A stretch of 28,005 nt of DNA, taken from an uncultured Caryophanales bacterium (GTDB taxonomy: Bacteria > Bacillota_I > Bacilli_A > RFN20 > CAG-826). Below, one piece after another: positions 25,536 to 28,005 of this stretch (the stretch's first letter is position 1; each line of letters starts with the position of its first letter). The notes beneath the pieces are model-generated. The model was not told the origin of the DNA, did no database searches, and saw only the letters and a program-made list of their open reading frames with translations. Both the position numbers and the translations under genes were made by a program. The stretch is taken from assembly GCA_905197045.1 (NCBI GenBank), contig CAJJXG010000019.1, forward strand, positions 1-28,005, written 5' to 3'.

Positions 25536-25579
25536 AGTAGTTTTTCAGTACGTTTTTAGTACTTTTTTAGTATCTTTTT
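25536..25579. repeat. Four 11-base repeats forming phased A/T tracts upstream of ftsA
   Basis: Four consecutive units begin with AGTA (AGTAGTTTTTC, AGTACGTTTTT, AGTACTTTTTT, AGTATCTTTTT) with an exact 11-base period. The T5-6 tracts recur once per helical turn, the classic pattern of intrinsically bent DNA. The block lies between the stop of the small membrane protein and the ftsA promoter. Its outer edge GTATCTTTTT (25570-25579) also forms a 10-bp inverted repeat with AAAAAGATAC (25503-25512). Confidence 0.85.
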
Positions 25580-25583
25580 ATGG

Positions 25584-25802
25584 TTAAAATTCTAATAGTT
25601 CGCTGTTGTATAATTTTCTTTCAGTTTGATTTTCAACCTTCTTTTCAGCGTTATTAATCTCGTTAGCTCTAATACTTGCAGCAATTGAAACTGGTACTGC
25701 TACTAAAACTGAAGCACCGACGAATATTGAAAAACAAATACCTACTTTTTTAAAATAGAAATAGACTGCTTTGTGATGATATTTAACTAACTTATCTTTC
25801 AT
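25584..25802 (-). CDS. Small single-pass membrane protein in the ftsL position
   Basis: A 72-residue protein with a basic N terminus (MKDKLVKYHHK), one hydrophobic helix at about 20-43, then a charged segment with Glu/Lys/Asn that may be helical. The orientation is N-terminus inside by the positive-inside rule. In Bacilli the gene after rsmH is ftsL, a bitopic coiled-coil protein of about 115 residues; this one has the same place and topology but is shorter, and the outer part (about 28 residues) is too short for a full coiled coil. I cannot call it FtsL by sequence. The ribosome binding site is an unusual GGGGGT eight bases before the ATG. Confidence 0.8.
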   Translation of the reverse strand: MKDKLVKYHHKAVYFYFKKVGICFSIFVGASVLVAVPVSIAASIRANEINNAEKKVENQTERKLYNSELLEF

Positions 25803-25827
25803 AATTCTTACCCCCGATGTAGGCTTG

Positions 25828-26772
25828 TTACTTTACTTTTTCTAGTATTCTTAACTTTGCACTTTTACTTCTATGATTATTTTCAAGTTCTTCATCACTT
25901 GGAGTAATTACCTTGCGATTTATAACTTGGTAATCAGGTGTCTTAATATCCTTAGGATTTATATAATCGTTAATTCTATTCCCTTCTATAACACTATATT
26001 TTCTAAAGATATTTTTTACGATTCGATCTTCTAAACTTTGGAATGTAATAACTACAATTCTTCCGTTTACTTTTAATCTTTTAATTGCTCCTATAAGAGC
26101 CTCTTCTAAGGCATTTAATTCATCATTTACTTCAATCCTTAATGCCTGGAAGATTTGTTTTGCTGGATGACCTGCCTTATCCAACTCCTTTTTAGGTTTG
26201 CTTGCCTTAATGATATTTACTAACTCTAATGTTGTTTCAATCGGTTTTTCTTCTCTTTTTTTACAAATATTTTTAGCGATGCTATAAGAACATTTGTCTT
26301 CACCATATTCTTTAAAAACTCTTAATAATTCTTCAAATGAATATGTGTTAACAATTTCTTTTGCTGTTAAAGATGAATTTTGATTCATCCTCATATCTAG
26401 CGGAGCATCGAATCGGTAAGAAAATCCACGATAGTCTTCATCAAATTGAGGCGAGGAAACGCCTAAATCGAATAATACTCCATCAACTTTTGAAATATTT
26501 ATTTGATCTAGGTCTTTCTCTATATTTCTGAAATTGTCATTAATAATTTCGAAATTTTTACCAATTAGTGAAAGCTTTTCTTTAGAGTAAGCGATTGCTT
26601 CCAGGTCTTGATCGAAGCATATCAAGCATCCTTCATTATTTAATTTCTTCAAAATTTCTGAAGAGTGTCCGGCTCTACCTAATGTCATATCAACGTATAC
26701 GCCGTTACTTTTGATGTTTAACCCAGCAATTGCTTCGTTTAACAAGACTGGAATATGTAAATCATTTTTCAT
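25828..26772 (-). CDS. rsmH: 16S rRNA (cytosine-1402-N4)-methyltransferase
   Basis: S-adenosylmethionine-dependent methyltransferase (MraW/RsmH) that modifies the 30S decoding site. It has 314 residues, the family length. HIPVLLNEAI opens the protein, the SAM-binding DMTLGRAGHS is at 28-37, GVLFDLGVSSPQFD and FDAPLDMRM follow, and the C-terminal SDEELENNHRSKSAKLR is typical. Its ATG overlaps the TGA-terminated end of mraZ by 11 bases and no good ribosome binding site is seen, so translation probably depends on mraZ translation. It is the second gene of the division cluster. Confidence 0.97.
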   Translation of the reverse strand: MKNDLHIPVLLNEAIAGLNIKSNGVYVDMTLGRAGHSSEILKKLNNEGCLICFDQDLEAIAYSKEKLSLIGKNFEIINDNFRNIEKDLDQINISKVDGVLFDLGVSSPQFDEDYRGFSYRFDAPLDMRMNQNSSLTAKEIVNTYSFEELLRVFKEYGEDKCSYSIAKNICKKREEKPIETTLELVNIIKASKPKKELDKAGHPAKQIFQALRIEVNDELNALEEALIGAIKRLKVNGRIVVITFQSLEDRIVKNIFRKYSVIEGNRINDYINPKDIKTPDYQVINRKVITPSDEELENNHRSKSAKLRILEKVK

Positions 26773-27196
26773 CGCTTACTAGGAGGGATTCTGCATCTAA
26801 TTCAAAATCTTTTTCGCTTTCTTCTTTGTAAGAGTTCCAGCTATCAAGATCCCAAATTTCAATATGATCGTTTTGACCTAAGATTACTGCCTTAGCTCCA
26901 ATGTGATATTCTTTCAAAGTTTTTGTTGGAATTAACATCCTGCCTTGGCGATCAATGCTTAGTTCAACTACTGAAGCAAGGAGTAATCTTGAATATTTAC
27001 GAACCTTGCTAACTTCGTATGGAAGAGATTGGATGCGATTAATATATTTTTGGAATTCTTCTTCCTTGTAGAGAGAGATACATCCTTCAAAACCTTTAAT
27101 GAGAAAGAGTTTTGTACCGACAGCCTCTCTCATTTTTGATGGGATAACTACACGTCCCTTCTCATCAATGTTATACTCGTAACTTCCGAAAAACAT
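26762..27196 (-). CDS. mraZ: Transcriptional regulator MraZ
   Basis: DNA-binding regulator of the division cluster, built of two SpoVT/AbrB-like halves: DEKGRVVIPSKMRE and DRQGRMLIPTKTLKEY. From the ATG at 27196 it has 144 residues and starts MFFGSYEYN, matching the conserved family start. A GTG at 27226 would add ten residues (MVESGTKWKN) and would put all three operator boxes inside the coding region; I reject it, although it lies seven bases from a TAAAAT. The ribosome binding site is weak (GGAAG). It ends in TGA overlapping rsmH. It likely represses its own operon through the GTGG boxes upstream. Confidence 0.95.
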   Translation of the reverse strand: MFFGSYEYNIDEKGRVVIPSKMREAVGTKLFLIKGFEGCISLYKEEEFQKYINRIQSLPYEVSKVRKYSRLLLASVVELSIDRQGRMLIPTKTLKEYHIGAKAVILGQNDHIEIWDLDSWNSYKEESEKDFELDAESLLVSDEK

Positions 27197-27202
27197 ATTC
27201 TT

Positions 27203-27226
27203 CCACTTCGTTCCACTTTCTACCAC
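27203..27226 (-). promoter_or_regulatory. MraZ operator: three GTGG boxes at 10-base spacing
   Basis: On the minus strand GTGG begins at 27226, 27216 and 27206, exactly ten bases apart (AGTGGTAGA, AAGTGGAACG, AAGTGGAAGA). Such direct repeats, one helical turn apart, are the established binding sites of MraZ beside mraZ promoters. They lie right after the -10 region and over the predicted start site, a position suited to repression. Confidence 0.9.
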
Positions 27227-27228
27227 TG

Positions 27229-27262
27229 ATTATATTTTATAGTCATTATTATTTATAAGCAA
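27229..27262 (-). promoter_or_regulatory. Promoter region of mraZ
   Basis: Two overlapping -10 candidates are present: TATAAT (27234-27229) and TAAAAT (27238-27233). TTGCTT lies 17 bases upstream of TAAAAT and may be the -35. The start falls between about 27226 and 27221, at the first GTGG box. Confidence 0.6.
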
Positions 27263-27309
27263 CTATAAATTTCATTTTTTTAAAACTTTTTTTAAAATTC
27301 GAAAAAGTA

Positions 27310-27321
27310 CGATTATAATCG
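27310..27321. repeat. Perfect 12-base palindrome containing a -10-like TATAAT on both strands
   Basis: CGATTATAATCG is self-complementary and offers TATAAT in either direction. No good -35 is seen at the right spacing on either strand. It may be an operator or a chance palindrome in A+T-rich DNA. Confidence 0.45.
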
Positions 27322-27358
27322 CATTTTTAAGAATTATTATCAATTAAAATGACACAAT

Positions 27359-27372
27359 GTGGCACATAGTGG
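27359..27372 (+). promoter_or_regulatory. Second MraZ-like box pair, opposite orientation
   Basis: GTGG at 27359 and at 27369 on the plus strand, ten bases apart, reading TGTGGCACATAGTGGAAGA. The last unit GTGGAAGA is identical to the third box at mraZ. A TAAAAT at 27345-27350 lies eight bases upstream, giving the same -10 then box order as at mraZ, but the -35 is poor. Confidence 0.6.
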
Positions 27373-27439
27373 AAGAAAATTTGAATTTTTATATTTTTTC
27401 TCTCTAAAACTTACTAATTCACCCTCGATTTTTGAATTT

Positions 27440-27453
27440 GTGGAACTATGTGG
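27440..27453 (+). promoter_or_regulatory. Third MraZ-like box pair, opposite orientation
   Basis: GTGG at 27440 and 27450 on the plus strand, ten bases apart, reading TTGTGGAACTATGTGGAAGA and again ending in GTGGAAGA. It repeats the pair 81 bases to its left. No clear -10 is seen directly upstream. Confidence 0.6.
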
Positions 27454-27907
27454 AAGAGCGAAAACAAAGATCTAAAAAATAACTGACATCAATTCATCAA
27501 ATTAAGTTCCAACTACTTTCGGTACAGTTCTTTTCATAAATCAAAAAGCCAAGAGATTCTAAAATGTTTGAGAAAGACATAATGAAAATGTGCGAGAAAA
27601 TATGTGTTAAGAGCTAAAACAATGGCAACCATTTTTAAAACTCATTTCACATTATTTACTGCAATTGCTTTATTTAAGTCTTAAGCAAAAAAAGATGCTT
27701 ACTGGTCTAGCAGACTAATTCAAAAGGAGATTTTTTACAAGTTGAAATTATTCCAGTTTTTCTACATTCCGATAAAATATTAGTTGGAAGCTTTCATTCA
27801 GTAATTAAGAAGACAAAAAATCAGTTTTTAATCAATGCTTAGTTTTTGCTTCATACTATTTTACTACTATTTTGTGCTACAAAATCTTTTTTAAATAATA
27901 ATTGTTG

Positions 27908-27933
27908 TTTATTCATAATTTTTTATGAATAAA
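27908..27933. repeat. Perfect 11-bp inverted repeat with a TTTT loop
   Basis: TTTATTCATAA (27908-27918) pairs with TTATGAATAAA (27923-27933). It is A+T-only apart from one C-G pair and has no T tract on the 3' side in either direction, so it is not a standard intrinsic terminator. Confidence 0.7.
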
Positions 27934-27961
27934 AAAAGAATGGGCTTATTATGAGAGGTAC

Positions 27962-27995
27962 CCAGTTTCCTAGACATTAAATGTTTGTTAACTGG
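27962..27995. repeat. Two-level inverted repeat near the window edge
   Basis: CCAGTT (27962-27967) pairs with AACTGG (27990-27995), and inside it ACAT (27974-27977) pairs with ATGT (27981-27984). This could be a small structured RNA element or an operator. The window ends ten bases later, so its context is unknown. Confidence 0.45.
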
Positions 27996-28005
27996 ATTAT
28001 ATCAT

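Larger units (their letters stand above)
27227..28005. other. Gene-free stretch upstream of the division cluster
   Basis: About 780 bases, with no open frame carrying a credible start, ribosome binding site and length. It holds the mraZ promoter and two plus-strand MraZ-like box pairs in its left third. The right two thirds contain inverted repeats (27908-27933 and 27962-27995) and only short frames, for example 17 codons from 27564, 20 codons from 27622, and 42 open codons ending at 27842 without an ATG. No tRNA, rRNA, tmRNA, SRP or RNase P hallmark was recognised. It could hold an unrecognised RNA, a decayed gene or the control region of a gene beyond the window. Confidence 0.6.

Noticed and set aside
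27197..27226. GTG start of mraZ at 27226
   Set aside because: It would add ten residues before the conserved MFFGSYEYN start and place all operator boxes inside the gene. It remains possible only as a leaderless start.
27359..27453. DnaA boxes and a replication origin
   Set aside because: The TGTGG sequences match only about six of nine positions of the DnaA box, no dnaA or dnaN lies nearby in the window, and the exact 10-base GTGG spacing fits MraZ better.
27622..27783. A broken gene of about 53 codons with one internal stop
   Set aside because: The single stop in a short A+T-rich frame is close to chance, the protein is not recognised and the ribosome binding site is poor.
27908..27933. 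Intrinsic terminator
   Set aside because: The stem is almost all A-T and no T tract follows it on either strand.

Overview
The window is A+T-rich bacterial chromosome from a low-GC Bacillota lineage, most likely a reduced-genome relative of Bacilli and Mollicutes (an Acholeplasma-, Izemoplasma- or RF39-type organism; this placement is inference). Several tightly packed genes (engB, mutS2, ftsA, mraZ) end in TGA at positions where a downstream start overlaps or follows closely, so TGA is a stop and the code is the standard bacterial one, not the mycoplasma code. Gene order is partly ancestral (tig-lon-engB-valS as in Bacillus), while the division cluster is cut down to mraZ-rsmH-small membrane protein-ftsA-ftsZ with no peptidoglycan genes, as in cell-wall-less relatives.

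Layout. 1-7205 (minus): a proteostasis and translation operon, trigger factor, Lon protease, the ribosome-assembly GTPase EngB and valyl-tRNA synthetase, followed by the start of a small unrecognised gene whose ribosome binding site lies inside a hairpin. 7258-12302 (minus): mutS2, uvrC and an unrecognised 329-residue protein, packed with overlaps. 12375-13342 (plus): rnhC, whose promoter places the transcript start at the start codon; its stop overlaps the stop of rluD. 13339-17852 (minus): an ileS-lspA-rluD operon headed by a well-formed isoleucine T-box riboswitch. 17891-18439 (plus): a small XRE-like DNA-binding protein with two membrane helices. 18475-21626 (minus): an accessory metabolic operon, a GldA-type polyol dehydrogenase, a KdgT-type permease with a histidine-rich tail, and acetolactate decarboxylase, with a divergent PucR-family regulator at 21680-22939. 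23023-27262 (minus): the minimal division cluster. 27227-28005: about 780 bases with no convincing gene but with regulatory repeats.

How the genes work together. The T-box couples isoleucyl-tRNA charging to ileS and to lipoprotein signal peptidase and pseudouridine synthase downstream. The AlsD-KdgT-GldA set reads as an acetolactate-acetoin-butanediol module under a PucR-type activator. The division genes are headed by three GTGG boxes at exact 10-base spacing beside the mraZ promoter, the expected MraZ autoregulatory site. Two further GTGG pairs with the same spacing sit upstream in the opposite orientation, which is the most interesting regulatory signal here. No rRNA, tRNA, CRISPR array, insertion sequence or phage gene was seen.
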